NCBI GenBank assembly: GCA_963971535.1
Contig: OZ020588.1
Location: 124,495,008-124,559,007, forward strand
Reading direction: 5' to 3'
DNA from: Notolepis coatsorum
Taxonomy: Eukaryota > Chordata > Actinopteri > Aulopiformes > Paralepididae
Length of the DNA stretch: 64,000 nt
In this document: piece after piece, positions 1 through 12,336 of the stretch
Layout of the letters: each line of letters starts with the position of its first letter
How positions within the stretch are numbered: the first letter of the stretch is position 1
Made by a program: the position numbers and the translations under genes
The notes under the pieces: model-generated
The model's database searches: none
Told to the model about the DNA's origin: nothing
The model's input: the letters and a program-made list of their open reading frames with translations, nothing else

Positions 1-1
1 G

Positions 2-1134
2 CAGGGCAGTGGCAGTGTCACCGACTACGCGCTGGAGTTCAGACTGGCCGCAACCGAGAGTGGTTGGAATGACCGGGTGAGGGGCTCAACGAGGCTGTGA
101 GAGACCAGCACGCCACCCGGGAGGAGCCCGATTCGCTCGAGGCCCTAATCAGCCTCGCGATCCGCATCGACGGATGCCTCCAGGAGAGAAGGCACGAGCG
201 AGCCAGACTTAGACCCCCAACCGTCTCCCAGATCTCCCGCACTCGTGACTGGACTGCTACTCGTCCTGCCTCCTCCGCGACTGGTAGCCCCTTCACCTCC
301 CGGCCTGTAACCAGGGAGGAACCCATGCAGCTGGGACGCACACACCTTAGCCCGGCCGAACGGGAGTCCCGGCTCAGGTCCGGCCTTTGCCTCTACTGTG
401 GCCACTAAACCATCTGACGAGCGTCACCCTGGCCTGGGCGGACCAGCGGGCGACGGTGGGTGCACTCGTTGACTCGGGGGCTGATGAGAGCTTCCTGGAT
501 TTTGAGTTTGCCACCCAGGCTAACATTCCGCTTTTGCAAACTTTTACCGGAGGTTCATCCGGAACTACAGCCAAGTGGCGGAGCCACTTACCAAGCTGAC
601 CTCTCCCTCCCTGCCGTTTGACTGGTCTCCAGCGCCTGCGCTGGGTTCCGTTCCCTCAAGAACAGATTTACCACCGCCCCGGTCTTGCTCCACCCAGACC
701 CCAAGAGGCAGTTCATTGTGGAGGTAGACGTCTCGGATACTGGACTAGGGGCTATCCTGTCTCAGCGGTCGGCGACAGACCAGAAGATCCATCCATGCGC
801 CTTCTACTCTCGTCGTTCCCTTCCTGCTGAGAGGTACTATGACATAGGGGATCGGGAGCTGTTGGCAGTGGTAGCTGCCTTGGAGGAATGGCGTCATTGG
901 CTGGAGGGGGCCGAGGAACTGTTCACCATTTGGACTGACCATAAGAACTTGACGTACATCCGCGCATCCAAGCACCTCAACGGCCGGCAAGTAAGGTGGG
1001 CCAGCTTCCTCAGTCGGTTTGACTTCTCTTTGACTTTTCGCCCTGGGTCCCGCAACACAAAGGCTGACTCTCTGTCCCGGTTACACTCCAAGGCGGATCC
1101 GACTCCCATTCTCCCTGAGGTCATAATAATATAA
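2..1134 (+). pseudogene. Degenerate Ty3/gypsy gag-pol remnant
   Basis: This is a broken Ty3/gypsy polyprotein. Gag text runs from the window edge (frame 2, then frame 1 from about base 97) to a stop just after LCLYCGH, the start of the CCHC zinc knuckle, near base 407. A protease segment follows in another frame, with the catalytic motif LVDSGADESF (bases 450-500). At about base 540 the text jumps to the end of RT ([20 protein letters not shown]), so most of RT is deleted. An RNase H domain is open from 685 to 1134 ([13 protein letters not shown], the E of RELLAVV, WTDHKNL) and ends in [16 protein letters not shown]. Integrase and LTRs are absent. At least two frameshifts and one large deletion make it non-functional. 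The superfamily call rests on remembered motifs. Confidence 0.88.
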
Positions 1135-1604
1135 TCGGTATACATTATGCTTCATCATGCGTGAAGGAAAGGGTGGGGGGGGTCGTTTATAATTATTTGA
1201 TCGTCAGTAACGGCTTTATTTAGTATGGGTTGATACATTGATCAGACTTATTTTGTTTATTCCGTATTGTATTTAATTAATTTCGTCATTGCCTTTGTTT
1301 GTCATCCACAAATAAATTATTTTGAGCAGACCTGTCCATAGTGTTGAATCTTTATACCGAATTTAAGCACTGTGCCAGTCAAGATATTTTGTAATTGACT
1401 AATATTTTGAGTAACTGCTCGGTGCAATTTGTGCCGGGCTTTGTGAATTGGGAGCGTTTTTGGACGAGGCTCATTTGCATAGAAAGGGGAACATGTTCCG
1501 CCCATATTACCTCATTTAAATATGGGCTAATTGCACCGGACGCAATGCTGCTGGAATGCAGTTACCACCTCATTTCACCCGTTGTGCCTCCTCTGTGGAT
1601 AGAA
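1135..1604. other. Anonymous flank with a fragment of the TTAA element family
   Basis: There is no coding signal. Bases about 1160-1270 resemble the middle of the TTAA-flanked repeats found elsewhere here: a G-run followed by CGTTTATAATT, then AGTATGGGTTGATA. This is probably a worn fragment of that family. The rest is AT-rich single-copy-looking DNA up to the left end of DIRS-like element A. Confidence 0.4.
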
Positions 1605-1650
1605 AACATACGGTTATCCTATAACCATAGTTATATGAGTATAGCGAGCG

Positions 1651-1791
1651 CTCTGCTCTATTGGAACCCTATCCCATATCAATCTAATACTGAATAAATG
1701 TCTTCACATGTACACACCCATCCGCCTGGCCACACCCATATCCGCTCCTCTACATAAGTGGGGACGTGGCCATACTAACAGCTCCTTCCCA
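1651..1791. repeat. Inverted terminal repeat of DIRS-like element A (3' side)
   Basis: This arm pairs in inverted orientation with 6223-6364. Shared blocks include the segment with GGCCACACCC and AAGTGGGGACGTGGCCA. The two arms differ by scattered substitutions, suggesting some age. Confidence 0.85.
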
Positions 1792-1837
1792 AGTCTTTCA
1801 CCACCGAAGGCGAAGTCCACGTGGTCCTCAGTGAGTC

Positions 1838-1929
1838 AGAGCAGAGCGCTCGCTATACTCATATAACTATGGTTATAGGATAACCGTATGTTATATTATC
1901 GTATAGCATACGCTCTGCTCTATTGGAAC
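1838..1929. repeat. Internal complementary region of DIRS-like element A
   Basis: The first half (GAGCGCTCGCTATACTC...) is the reverse complement of the element's left end at 1605-1655. The second half (GTTATATTATC...) is the reverse complement of its right end at 6345-6385, with two or three mismatches. In DIRS elements this region is a memory of the joined termini and is thought to template end completion. Confidence 0.82.
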
Positions 1930-4437
1930 ACAGGAGCTGAGCAGAGCGGAAGCTCGACAAATGTACCCGCTGAGGCCCCCCACAACCATCAGAACCGGGG
2001 AGGACCAGAGCGCCCGGACCCCCCTAGAGGGGGATGGGAGGGAATCGGATCCGACTGTGCGAAGAGGGTTTAGCGACTCAACGCACAGGGTGAGCAGACA
2101 GTGGGACTTACCTTCACACAGAAGAACCCGCGACTACATAGGCGCGCTTCCCACATGCCACCAGGGAACGAACGGGAAGAAAAAAAAACTGTTACAATCC
2201 CTAATAACACGGGGTCAAGGTCAAGAACCCAACCCTGTGGCAAGGCCGTAGCAGCGGAGCGCGAAGGAGGACCCATCCGCAGGAAGGGTCAGGACCCCCC
2301 GGAAAGGGGGCCTGGTGAGGCCAACGATGCCGCAGCATCGAGACCCCAAGAGGCTGACACCACCCCCCACATCGCCAGCATATCACACAGGGCCCATCCA
2401 AGAGCAGGCCCTTCCCCCCTACAACACGCCGCCCTGAAGCACTCAAAAGAGGCTACACCCCCACAACACAGTGGGACCAGGCAGCGCACCGGGGATACAA
2501 CCCCCAAACTCTACCTGTGCCTGGAGCACTGCGGACTAGACAGGCGCCTAAGGGGTCTGCTGAAAACAGCACCCCGGCGGAAGGGGCGTTCGGAATGCTG
2601 TGCACCATGTCGCAGCCTCTACAAAAAAAACCGACCCCCTAGAGAGGCCGAGGCTGACACGATTGGCAGACGTCATGAAAGGTGCAGGGGGAACATTCGC
2701 AGGCAGACGGGGTCAAGCCTGGCCTAACCCGAGAGTCGACTCCGCTACCAACACACCTGGAAACCACCACCCTATGCTTCGTTTAACAGGAGGCGGTTGT
2801 TCCTATTACCCCCCCAAGAAAAAACTCTGAAACACAACTGCGGGTATACACCAGCTATACAGCAGTACAAGTGTTTCAGTTTTCAAGAAGGGGTTAACCC
2901 AGGCCAACAGGTCGACGAGGACAAGTCCGGACCTGGGCCCGGCGGATTGGGACGTACACAGGGATGCCAGAGGGGTACAAGGAACCACCTCAACAGCCCC
3001 CTCCCAGCCCCGCCAAGCAGGAGAAGAGAGGGGTGAAAAAAGAATGGAGAAGGACCAGGCTCCTTTAGCACAGCGCAAGGTACAACACAATATGGACCAA
3101 GCAACAGTGAAGGATAACACGCAGTGACATAACCACGAACACCTTCATAACATCAAACCCTGCAACGCCCGGGCCAACCCGGTATTTTCCCCCCGAAAAA
3201 GCACAAGTCCTTCAGGGTACCAGAACAGCAGATCTGCGCCCCAGCGGACAACGGGTTAACTGACCTGGTCCGGTGCGACCAGAACCAGTCCTGTGTCCTA
3301 ATCACGCCACCATCCCCAGTCCTAAGAGGGAGGTAGGTACCCGTGTTGATCTAAAACATCACAGAGGGCGCCACCAAGACTGTCAGAACATAAAAGCACC
3401 GCACCCGGTGGCCCACCCCAAGGGCGTGAGACCCCTCCGCCAATGCTTTGATCTATCCCCCCAGAGATGAACGAGAATTCATCGAGACTAACCTAGAACA
3501 CTGGCGCTCGGAAGAGACAAAACTCCATCCTAATTGCCCTATAAAAAACGTTGTTTCCATGATGAGCAACCAAGGCACACAGAAGCACCCAGGGTCAGCA
3601 CTATGTACACGTCGAGACCCAAAACACATCAATGGTAATTCCAACAAGAACCCAGATAATGTTCCCTCCAAGCCGCCTGGGAGAGTGGCAGGAAGCTGGC
3701 CAAGAGACACAGATATGGGTCCCATATGACGCGTCCGAGGGAAAACACCCCTGTCTAAAAAAAACTACTCTGTATAAAAGAGAGGAGACAGGGAACCCCC
3801 AGAGAGACCTCCCATGTGAGTAATAATTGAAAAGATATATGTAACATATACGTGACCAAAAGCTCAATACCACATAACTCATTTGACAATAACAGAGGTC
3901 CACAACATGGAGCCTGAAAAGAACTCACGGAAGTCTCACAACCAATAGACATTTCTTTATGTCTAAAGAAAAACACAGACGTTTAAAGAGAGGGTCAAGA
4001 CCTCGGTACAAGCTACATATGAGCACTTCTGTAGGCAACACTCTAACCAAGTTGTGGACTCGATGCCATGTTTCCAACGTAACAGAATACACACAACCCC
4101 CTCAGATAAAAACGGTAAAGTTTACCATTGCAAGAAGAACACAGTCTTCTTCATGATGAGGGAAGACAAGTCTTTCGACCGAGTGCTAGCCACAGGCCTT
4201 GCCAAGCACACATATATATAGCGACCAGAACAATTTACAAGAAACTGTCCTACTCTCCTAAACAAACACACAACCCCACAGCTAGATGAGTGTTTACACA
4301 TCGTATCCCCAATATATAACAGTGAATAAACACACAGTTTGTAAAAAAAACAGTCCCCCACCAGGAGGGACCTTTTATTTAGTAACAAAATTATATGTTG
4401 GGGAGGGGAAAGGGACGGGGGTAAACAGGGAGAGTCA
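1930..4437 (-). other. Conserved 3' tail of DIRS-like element A
   Basis: About 2.5 kb separates gag from the internal complementary region. Where RT and recombinase would be expected I see no long frame and no RT or recombinase motif. Plus-strand frames such as 2101-2727 are antisense to gag. The tail aligns in blocks with element B, for example around 2050-2260 against 26340-26470 and around 3180-3400 against 25140-25380. Indels between the copies break every frame, so the conservation looks non-coding. Confidence 0.6.
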
Positions 4438-6089
4438 CTAGTTGCGCCTGGCGCGTGCAGCGCGGTGCTTGCCCCCACGGGGAGCCGGCCCGGGGGGACG
4501 GTTCTGGGAAACCTGGTCCCTACCGTCACCTCCGGGCGTGGCACGGCTGGCTGCGGCGGACGAGGCACTCCCTCCACTCCTGGCCTTCTTTGATGAAGGC
4601 CCAGCAGCGGCGGTGGTGGTGGCGGAGGCAATGGTCGCGGTCCTCTGGCGGCGTTGTTTTCGTCGGCCATCACCGGTGGCATCGGGTCGGGGGAAATGGG
4701 GTTGGAGCACCATCTCTCCATCTCTCTGCAGGCAGCCGTCATTTGTTGCATGGCCGACCCGAACAGCCCAGCATCGGAGAGGGGGGCCGTGAGCAGGGGA
4801 ATCCTCTTATGTTCCGGCACCCTCGCCTGCTCCAGCCAAAGGTGGCGCTGGGATAGAGTGGCCAGGGCGCGCCCCTTCCCGGCGGCTATCGCCTGCAGCT
4901 GGGTAAGGTGCAGGATGGCTCCAGCCACTTGGGCGTGAAGATATTGATGATGGTCATCCAATACCGACCCGCCCGCCATCATCCCCGACATGTAGCACGC
5001 TAGCTGCGCAATGTTAGACGTCGCAGCTAGGCTCTGAGTTGTGGCGATGTATGCCTGGTCACTCCAATTAGCCATCTGCCTAGCCGATTTCCATTGGGGA
5101 ACCGGCTTTCGCAACAGCTCCCACACCACTTCGGGACAAAGTATGGATGTCATTAGGCTATCAAGCCGAGGCACCCCGTCCTTTAGTCCCTGGACCAAAC
5201 CCACCACCCACGTGACTGGCACGTAGGCAGGGGTAAGGCCAGTGATGCGGGAGATTACCTGTCCCTGTTTCACGTAGGCCTCCATTGAAGGGAAGAATGG
5301 GCAGACAATGCCCGTCTCTCTCACATGACGACGTTGCCAGAGATGACCTATCATGTCATCAGGAACAGGTGCAGGCAGAGGCTGCGGCAACGCCAGGCCA
5401 TTAGCGGCTGCGGCGGCCGGCATGAGCTCGGGGAACAAGGCAAGCAACTCCCCTTGCATACCTCCCTCCACGTCCCTCACATACGGGAGGCTGCCATGTC
5501 GGGCGCCACCATCCGACGCGGCAGATAGCTGGTCATCTTGTCTCAGGGTCGGAGGTTCTAACCCAACACCGGAGAACAAGGGACCACAAGGAGACGCAAC
5601 ACTCCCTGCCACACCCCGAGGGGGAGAATGATACGTCTCCACTGGGGCATAAAACAAGAGCACTCTCGCCCCCTTCATGTGATCCTCAGTTTCCATCGGA
5701 AACGGAGACAAGGCAAGAGCACTCTCGTCCGGCTCCAGCACAACCCCAAAGCCAGGCCATTCGCCCCTGCAGCTGGTCGCCCTACGACGGGAGCGAGCAG
5801 AGGTGAAGAGTCTGCGTCGCAAATCCCCAGCCACCAGAGGAGCTGTCGGCCTTTCAGCCGACTGTCCACTGGCGGGGTAACCAGGGCCGGAACTAGGCCA
5901 TCTCACAAGAGACGGCGGCTCAACGGCCCCTCGGAGAGGCAGAATCACCACCGGGCGCCGCCCGGGCGTATCTGACTGCCACGACCGTGGAGTCAGAGCA
6001 GCCCCACGACGCACGGCGGACGCGGCAATGGAGAAGCGCTGGTGAAGGGTGACGTTGTGAGCGCTCGAACCCCCCGAAGGTGCAGACAT
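4438..6089 (-). pseudogene. DIRS-like Gag, frameshifted copy
   Basis: The frame opens at 6089 (MSAPSGGSSAHNV) and aligns along its length with the intact Gag of element B. Shared blocks are PLPAPVPDDMIGH, GLTPAYVPVTWV, SLAATSNIAQLACYMSGMM and RHLWLEQARVPEHKR, then APLSDAGLFGSAM. The last two resemble the conserved end of fish DIRS Gag proteins as I remember them. Near 4710 the frame slips. The true C-terminus continues in another frame down to 4438, with LQPHFPRPDATGDG and a basic tail APRGGKHRAARARRN that matches element B. The annotated-looking 655-residue frame reading on to 4122 is therefore an artefact. Without the slip the protein would be about 550 residues, like its relative. Confidence 0.78.
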
Positions 6090-6222
6090 TATGACTTAGC
6101 TTTTCTCGTCAATTGGCGAGAGAGAGAAAAATAAGATACAATGTCCACATAGCTCCTTTCCAACAACTATTTCGGCACTAAACTCAAGTGGTGTATACAG
6201 ATACTTGTCGGTGGTGAAAATA

Positions 6223-6364
6223 GGGAAGGAGCTGTTAGTATGGCCACGTCCCCACTTATGTAGAGGAGCGGATGTGGGTGTGGCCAGGCGGATGGGTGTG
6301 TACATGTGAAGAAATGTATTCAGTATTAGATTGATATGGGATAGGGTTCCAATAGAGCAGAGCG
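6223..6364. repeat. Inverted terminal repeat of DIRS-like element A (5' side)
   Basis: This arm is the partner of 1651-1791. It lies just upstream of the gag frame in the element's own orientation and so probably includes the promoter region. Confidence 0.85.
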
Positions 6365-6385
6365 TAAGCTATAAGATAATATAAC

Positions 6386-6920
6386 TGTGTTTTAGCGCTA
6401 TTTGCACCGGCTTTGCATCGGAAAAAGCTGTGCAAACCCATTGTGGATTCCGCCCACAGTGCTGTATCGAGCAATGGTTGCATGGAATTCACTTCCAGAA
6501 CAGATTGCTAAAGCACAAACTAAAGCAAGCTTTAAAAGACAACAGAAGCAACATCTAACAGCCCTATATGCCTGTAAACACATTTAGACATATACACACC
6601 CACACATACCCATTTACTTTTATTTTCATTTCATTTTTAGTAACACAGTGGATTCGATGGCCCTATTCAACTGCATACTGTATATAACTAAGTGCAAATA
6701 TCCTTTAGTATTAATGGTTAAATTCAATGTGTGTGTTTAATTTGTGGCCACAACTCTATATTTTCTGCAAGCTTTTCATTTTCTATAGACAGTGCATCTA
6801 ATCTTGTTGATAGATAATTTTATTTTCTAATACTACTGTATATACAGTGTATGTAGGTGCACTGTGGGTAACCTACAACAGAGTAGGATTTACATGCTAT
6901 GGTACTTAAGAGAAAGCTGT
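6386..6920 (+). pseudogene. LINE 3' end: RT C-terminus and 3' UTR
   Basis: Bases 6405-6587 encode a short frame with AMVAWNSLPEQIAKAQTKAS and SFKRQQKQHL. WNSLP followed by a basic helix is the usual C-terminal end of CR1/L2/Rex-like LINE ORF2 proteins. The frame stops after YACKHI, and about 300 bases of AT-rich UTR-like sequence follow, ending at a CCAA repeat. The rest of the LINE is missing. DIRS-like element A ends exactly at its 5' edge. Confidence 0.6.
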
Positions 6921-6986
6921 ACCAACCAACCAACCAACCAACCAACCAACCAACCAACCAACCAACCAACCAACCAACCAACCAAC
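6921..6986 (+). repeat. (CCAA)n microsatellite
   Basis: About 16 uninterrupted CCAA units follow the LINE-like tail and may mark its 3' end. PTNQ-rich frames across it are artefacts. Confidence 0.97.
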
Positions 6987-7536
6987 CTATCTACTGTGCC
7001 TGGTGTTGTGTGTCCCATTTCAGACCACCAGCAGCAATTCAAACAGTTGACTCCTCCATCCACCTTGACTCTGGTGCCAGTTATTGAGCCAACACGCAGG
7101 ATGGGTATACATAATCACACATGCAGTAGTCTTCATGTTCACTGTTCCATGATCGGCTGGTTCAGGAACAGTTTTTACCCCCAGGCTGTCTGTCTGTCCC
7201 TAAAAAGTCAAACTAATGTGTACACACACACTCACAGAACACAATGACAACAACAATGACACACACACAGCAATAAGACAGACCTGACATTTTGAAACGT
7301 AGTTTTGTTTTGAATCGTTTAGGCTTCAAGCTCTGCTGATCCTCACATTTGTAGTGGCTAAAAGTTTTTGTTTACTGAAGTTCATTTTGTTGTGATTTTT
7401 AAAGATATGAGAGTTTTATCCTCATATTAAATGGTAATATTTTTTAGATCAAGCAAATCAAGTATCCAACAACAAACACAAAGTTTATTTATCCCTGTTT
7501 ATTTGACTATTCTGTCTTATATTCCTCCCTCTTTGT
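6987..7536. other. Anonymous non-coding interval
   Basis: AT-rich sequence without frames, terminal repeats or known motifs, ending in a pyrimidine tract. Confidence 0.6.
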
Positions 7537-7562
7537 TCTCTCTCTCTCTCTCCCTCTCTTGC

Positions 7563-7607
<45 letters not shown>

Positions 7608-7632
7608 ACGCACACGCACACGCACACACACA
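7537..7632 (+). repeat. Compound microsatellite (CT)n-(CA)n-(CACG)n
   Basis: A short CT run is followed by CA units that alternate with CACG units at the end. Confidence 0.97.
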
Positions 7633-7926
7633 AACAGCATACACTGGCACAAAGTCTTAATTGAAATGCATCTCTTTTAAGAATGTTAAGAAGCACCCTG
7701 ACAGCCCGGAGAGGAAACGATAAGGATGCTACATTATTCAAAGCCACTTGGCCTTTTAAATGCCACACTTAGGCTATGTTAAGTTTTACTCAACATTGAT
7801 TTGGTTTATTTCTGTGTCTATGTCTATCTGTTTCTGTCTCCTTGTATATATTCTGTATCTCTGTCTATCTCTGTATCTGACTCTATATGTCTGTCTTCCT
7901 TTCTGTCATTATTTATCTCTGCCTAT

Positions 7927-8118
<192 letters not shown>

Positions 8119-8364
8119 CTCTCGTTACCAGGTATGGAGTTCAGGTGTGCTGCTACACTCCTACCTAATCTCTCAACTCAACTCTATCTGACCTAGTGTA
8201 TTATAGAGTGTGTGCCTGGTGTGTGTGTGGGATGTGGGTTATCTATTGGTGCACAGGTGTTTTCTATCAGTACTAACCAGCTGCCTAATTGCTTCCACTC
8301 CTCCCGTGGCAGTAGTATCGCCCGTCCTTCACATATCCATGAGACAGGGGTGATATCTGCCACA

Positions 8365-8442
8365 GTATGTATGTATGTATGTATGTATGTATGTATGTAT
8401 GTATGTATGTATGTATGTATGTATGTATGTATGTATGTATGT
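8365..8442 (+). repeat. (GTAT)n microsatellite
   Basis: About 19 tetranucleotide units, producing false YVCM-type frames. Confidence 0.97.
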
Positions 8443-8488
8443 ACAGGGCCGCCTCAGGGGGTGTGCGAGCAGTGCGGTCGCACAGGGC

Positions 8489-8688
8489 NNNNNNNNNNNN
8501 NNNNNNNNNNNNNNNNNNNNNNNNNNNNNNNNNNNNNNNNNNNNNNNNNNNNNNNNNNNNNNNNNNNNNNNNNNNNNNNNNNNNNNNNNNNNNNNNNNNN
8601 NNNNNNNNNNNNNNNNNNNNNNNNNNNNNNNNNNNNNNNNNNNNNNNNNNNNNNNNNNNNNNNNNNNNNNNNNNNNNNNNNNNNNNNN
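8489..8688. other. Assembly gap of 200 N
   Basis: Exactly 200 Ns, which looks like a fixed-size placeholder rather than a measured gap. The left flank, with GCCGCCTCAGGGGGTGTGCG, looks like the end of an interspersed repeat, a likely reason for the break. Confidence 0.99.
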
Positions 8689-8942
8689 TTTAGACACTAA
8701 AACACATTGATACAAACTCCTATTACTATAATACAATGCTAGAGACTGAAAAATGACATTTATAGTACATAGCCCCTTTAAATCTATTATTTATTATTAT
8801 TCTTGAACACGTCCCTGGTTTCTCTCAGCTGGCTCTCTCATTATCAGTACACACCCCCTCTGTTTGTTATTAGCAACATGCTAACCGCTACTACTCTCAT
8901 CACCATTTGGAAAAAGTGGTTTGGAGTCTGCTATTGTCCAAC

Positions 8943-9908
8943 TTAACCCATTCTCCACCAATCACGTGTTAAGGCGGGTTTCTCCGCCATGCGTTGTCTG
9001 CCAATCACGCCGTAAGGCGTGTTTGAGATCAATATTTCATATTTTCGCCATGGTATTCATATTTCACCCACGGAGTCTTGGCTGATGCTGTCTGAGCCAT
9101 CACAACTCTGCAACGCTTCAATACCGCCACCTGGTGGCCGATCGGCGAGTTGCCAAACCGGAAGTGCCCGTTGGAGCTCGGTCCATCCCCTAATTTCGTC
9201 CGGCCACTCGTTTATCGTCCCGGGGCTGAATACAGACACCGTGGATATGGATCTTTGCCGAAACTCAATAATCAACATGATTTGGACGTGTATTAGTAAT
9301 ATACAAACCGGAAATGGATCGCATCGATCAACATCACATAATTGGGATCTGTTTGCTCCACTCTCATTGCCCAATGCTACGAGGAGACTGACGTGAGTTT
9401 CAGCGTTTTTCTTTATCATTTTTCTATACAAACTGCTCTGATCAATATATCACCCATACTACATAAATCATTTAACGTCGGCCATTGAATTATAAATGAA
9501 CCCCCCCCCCTCCATTCACCCGCAGATGATCAGTCATGATGTTTAGGACCATGTACAGTTGACATTTTTAATATAGCATGGAATCGGTATCAAACTGCAT
9601 TTGATAAACTAATACATGCATTTATGCCTACAGTATATCTCACGTTCTATGAGAATACTGCAGAAAACGATAAAAACATATTTATACTCTAGACGGTATT
9701 TTAGTATGAATGTTGTGAATGAAAAAGTAAAACGTTCCTACATCCTGAACGATAGATAATTGATGTTGAATGGGCCATAGTAATGTCAATTTAGCAATAC
9801 AATTTAAAAAAGTTATAGCCCTGCAAAGAAGCTGAACATCTCCATAGACAAATAGCGCTGGCAGAGGATGGTTTAGGATGGTCAAAGTGGTGGCAGAGAA
9901 TGGGTTAA
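8943..9908 (-). mobile_element. TTAA-flanked piggyBac-like MITE, copy 1
   Basis: A 966-bp element lies between TTAA at 8943-8946 and TTAA at 9905-9908. The ends are inverted: TTAACCCATTCTCCACCA on the left, and on the right the reverse complement of TTAACCCATTCTCTGCCACC. TTAA target sites with CCC termini fit the piggyBac superfamily; Kolobok also uses TTAA and is the alternative. No transposase is present. The interior aligns in inverse orientation with 18275-19642 (GGGCTATAACTTTTT, CATTACTATGGCCCATTC). Confidence 0.78.
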
Positions 9909-10516
9909 TGTTGTCACGATACAGCAGAGGGACACTGTCATCTGTAGATTTAGCAAAGAGCATTATATCAGTCCACCACAATCGACTTATCCAGTCCAGT
10001 GAACTACTGTCGATGGTTCTTACTGAAAACAATGTTTTTTGCTTGTTACATTTTAACATGTTTATGTGAAAACATGTCCTCACCATGGCAATAAATACCA
10101 TGCTGTACCAAAAAAAATGGTGCGACCAAATCATGTGCTGATGCGACCAACTCCCCAAACACTATAACATTTAATTTCCTGCCCCAGACTGCTGTAAATG
10201 AGAAAATGTATTTTCCTATAAACGTTCTGTTCAAATATGGGTTAGAGTAACAGTAGCAATAGTCCACGTCCTTACATACTAAATTGTCCAAAATATTATG
10301 AATATTTTTTATGCTGAGTCTTATTGTAATTTATTTTTGAATATTTAGGCTTTGAAGGCCGCCCTCTAGTGACATCATCACCCCACTCACATTCAGGAGC
10401 TTTACCGAAAATATTCCGACTCCTCAACTGGCAAGAGTATGTATTTACAGTACTAAGGAAATTGTCATCGAGGTCACTGTAGGGGGAGCTTCAGGAACAA
10501 TATTGGCTGGCATGGT
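9909..10516. other. Anonymous non-coding interval
   Basis: AT-rich DNA without a coding frame or inverted ends. It runs into the CA microsatellite. Confidence 0.55.
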
Positions 10517-10776
<260 letters not shown>

Positions 10777-10799
10777 TAACAGGTGTGGATACAGTAGTT

Positions 10800-11749
10800 G
10801 GTGCCATGGGTTAAATTCATGATATACCATAGATTGCCAGCTCTATTTGTCTATGGAGAAGTACCCCTTCTTTGCATGGCTATAACTTTTTAAATTCTAT
10901 TGCTACATTGCCATTATTAGGGCCCATTCAAAGTCCTATATGTATTGTTCATTGTGTAGCAACGTTAAACTTTTTCATTCACATATTCATAGTAAAGTAT
11001 GGTCTAATGTATAAGTATGTTTTCATCTCTTTCTGCAGCTTTCTCCAGAACGTGATCTATAGCCCCAAATGCATTATATTGATGATGAAATACAGTTTGA
11101 TGGCAATCGGGGCGATATAAAAAATTTCAATTGGACGTACTTCTAGAATGATCGACGTATGATCTGATGATGACCGGATGGGCGGGGGATCGTTTATAAT
11201 TCCGTGGGCAGCGTTATATAATTCTTCTAGTGTGGGTCATATGTTCATCATAACAGTTTATATGGAACACGTTCAAAAATAACGCTGAATCTTACCGGAT
11301 CTTCCTCGCGCCGTTGGACGATCAGCGGGGTGTAGACCGTTTTCGATTATGGGATGTTTATCCTGATGAACCATTTCCAGCTTGTATAATACTATATACG
11401 TCCAAATCATGTTGTTTATCGAGTTATTGGCAATGGATCACTATATATTGTGACGAGCCAGAGTGCCGGCAGCCAAACCGAGTGCCCGGAAGTAATATGG
11501 CCGACCAGCACAACCTCCACAGCACTTCCTGTTTGGCGATTGCGCCGATCGGCCACCAGATGGCGCTCCTGAACCGCCAGAGAGCTCAGTGGGTCCTCCT
11601 GGTGGATCTCAGGCCAGCGGAGGGGAAATATGAATCCGATCACAGATTTTTGAAATATTGATATTAAAGACGCTGTAAAGCGTCCTTCGGCAACTTGAGC
11701 ATGGCCGGGAATGACGCTGTAAAGCGTTTCCCGGCACCCAAAGTGTTAA
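10800..11749 (+). mobile_element. TTAA-flanked piggyBac-like MITE, copy 2 (left end degraded)
   Basis: The right end is intact and ends in AAAGTGTTAA at 11749. The left end is worn: GCCATGGGTTAAATTCAT near 10803 matches internal bases of the 52393 copy, but the outer TTAACACTTTGATC is lost beside the CA tract. The interior follows the 52393-53348 copy closely, so the two form a subfamily with TTAACACTTT ends. Confidence 0.72.
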
Positions 11750-11995
11750 CAGCTGTATGTTCTTGTTGGCCGTGACAACAATGGAGCACTGTCATCATCA
11801 TCCTCCTAACCAAAATGCTATGTCCGCTCTGCCCAGTACTGCATATTCAGCTGCTCCCTTAACTCTATTAACAAACCACCATGGATTTTGAGGGTTAACA
11901 CAAGCCTCTGCTGAAATACAGTATAAAATTACCCTTTTCTCTCCGAAGTCTCCTTTCAAATCCTACAGCCGAGATGTTGGGTCCTACTAATCAGC

Positions 11996-12226
11996 ACAAA
12001 GTACCAGAAAATACCCCAAAGTACCCCAAAGTACCCCAAAGTACCCTAAAATACCCCCAACGTACCCCAAAATACTCCAAAGTTTACCCTAAGTACCCCA
12101 AAATACCCCAAATGACCCCAAATGACCCCAAAGTATACCCTGAAATACCACAAAGTATCACGAAATACACCAAATAACCTCAAAGTTCCCCAAAGTATAC
12201 CAATACCTCAATGTACCACAAAATAC
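11996..12226 (+). repeat. Decamer satellite, CCCCAAAGTA-type
   Basis: About 22 imperfect copies of a 10-base unit, drifting to CCCCAAATGA and CCTCAAAGTT in later units. The short YPKVPQ-type frame at 11974-12177 is read-through. Confidence 0.92.
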
Positions 12227-12336
12227 TGGCTCAGAGGTAGAGCAGGTCAACTAATGATCATATGGTCAATGGTTTGGTCAGTGGTTTGAATCCCAGCTCC
12301 TTCTGTTCACATGCCAAAGTGTCTTTGGGCAAGACA

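Larger units (their letters stand above)
1605..6385 (-). mobile_element. DIRS-like retroelement A (Gag-only, minus strand)
   Basis: This is a 4.8-kb element read on the minus strand. Inverted terminal repeats lie at about 1651-1791 and 6223-6364 and match closely, with a few substitutions. Beside the left arm, 1838-1929 holds the internal complementary region. Its first half is the reverse complement of the 1605 end, its second half that of the 6385 end, and they meet at a shared GTT (AAC on the plus strand). This arrangement is the hallmark of DIRS retroelements, which replicate through a circular intermediate and insert by tyrosine recombinase without target duplication. Only a gag frame is recognisable. 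No RT, RNase H, methylase or recombinase is seen, so the element is non-autonomous. It shares structure and tail sequence with element B at 21659-26956. Confidence 0.82.

Noticed and set aside
2101..2727. 208-residue frame on the plus strand in DIRS-like element A
   Set aside because: It is antisense to gag, and the corresponding region of element B has indels that change the frame. No domain is recognisable.
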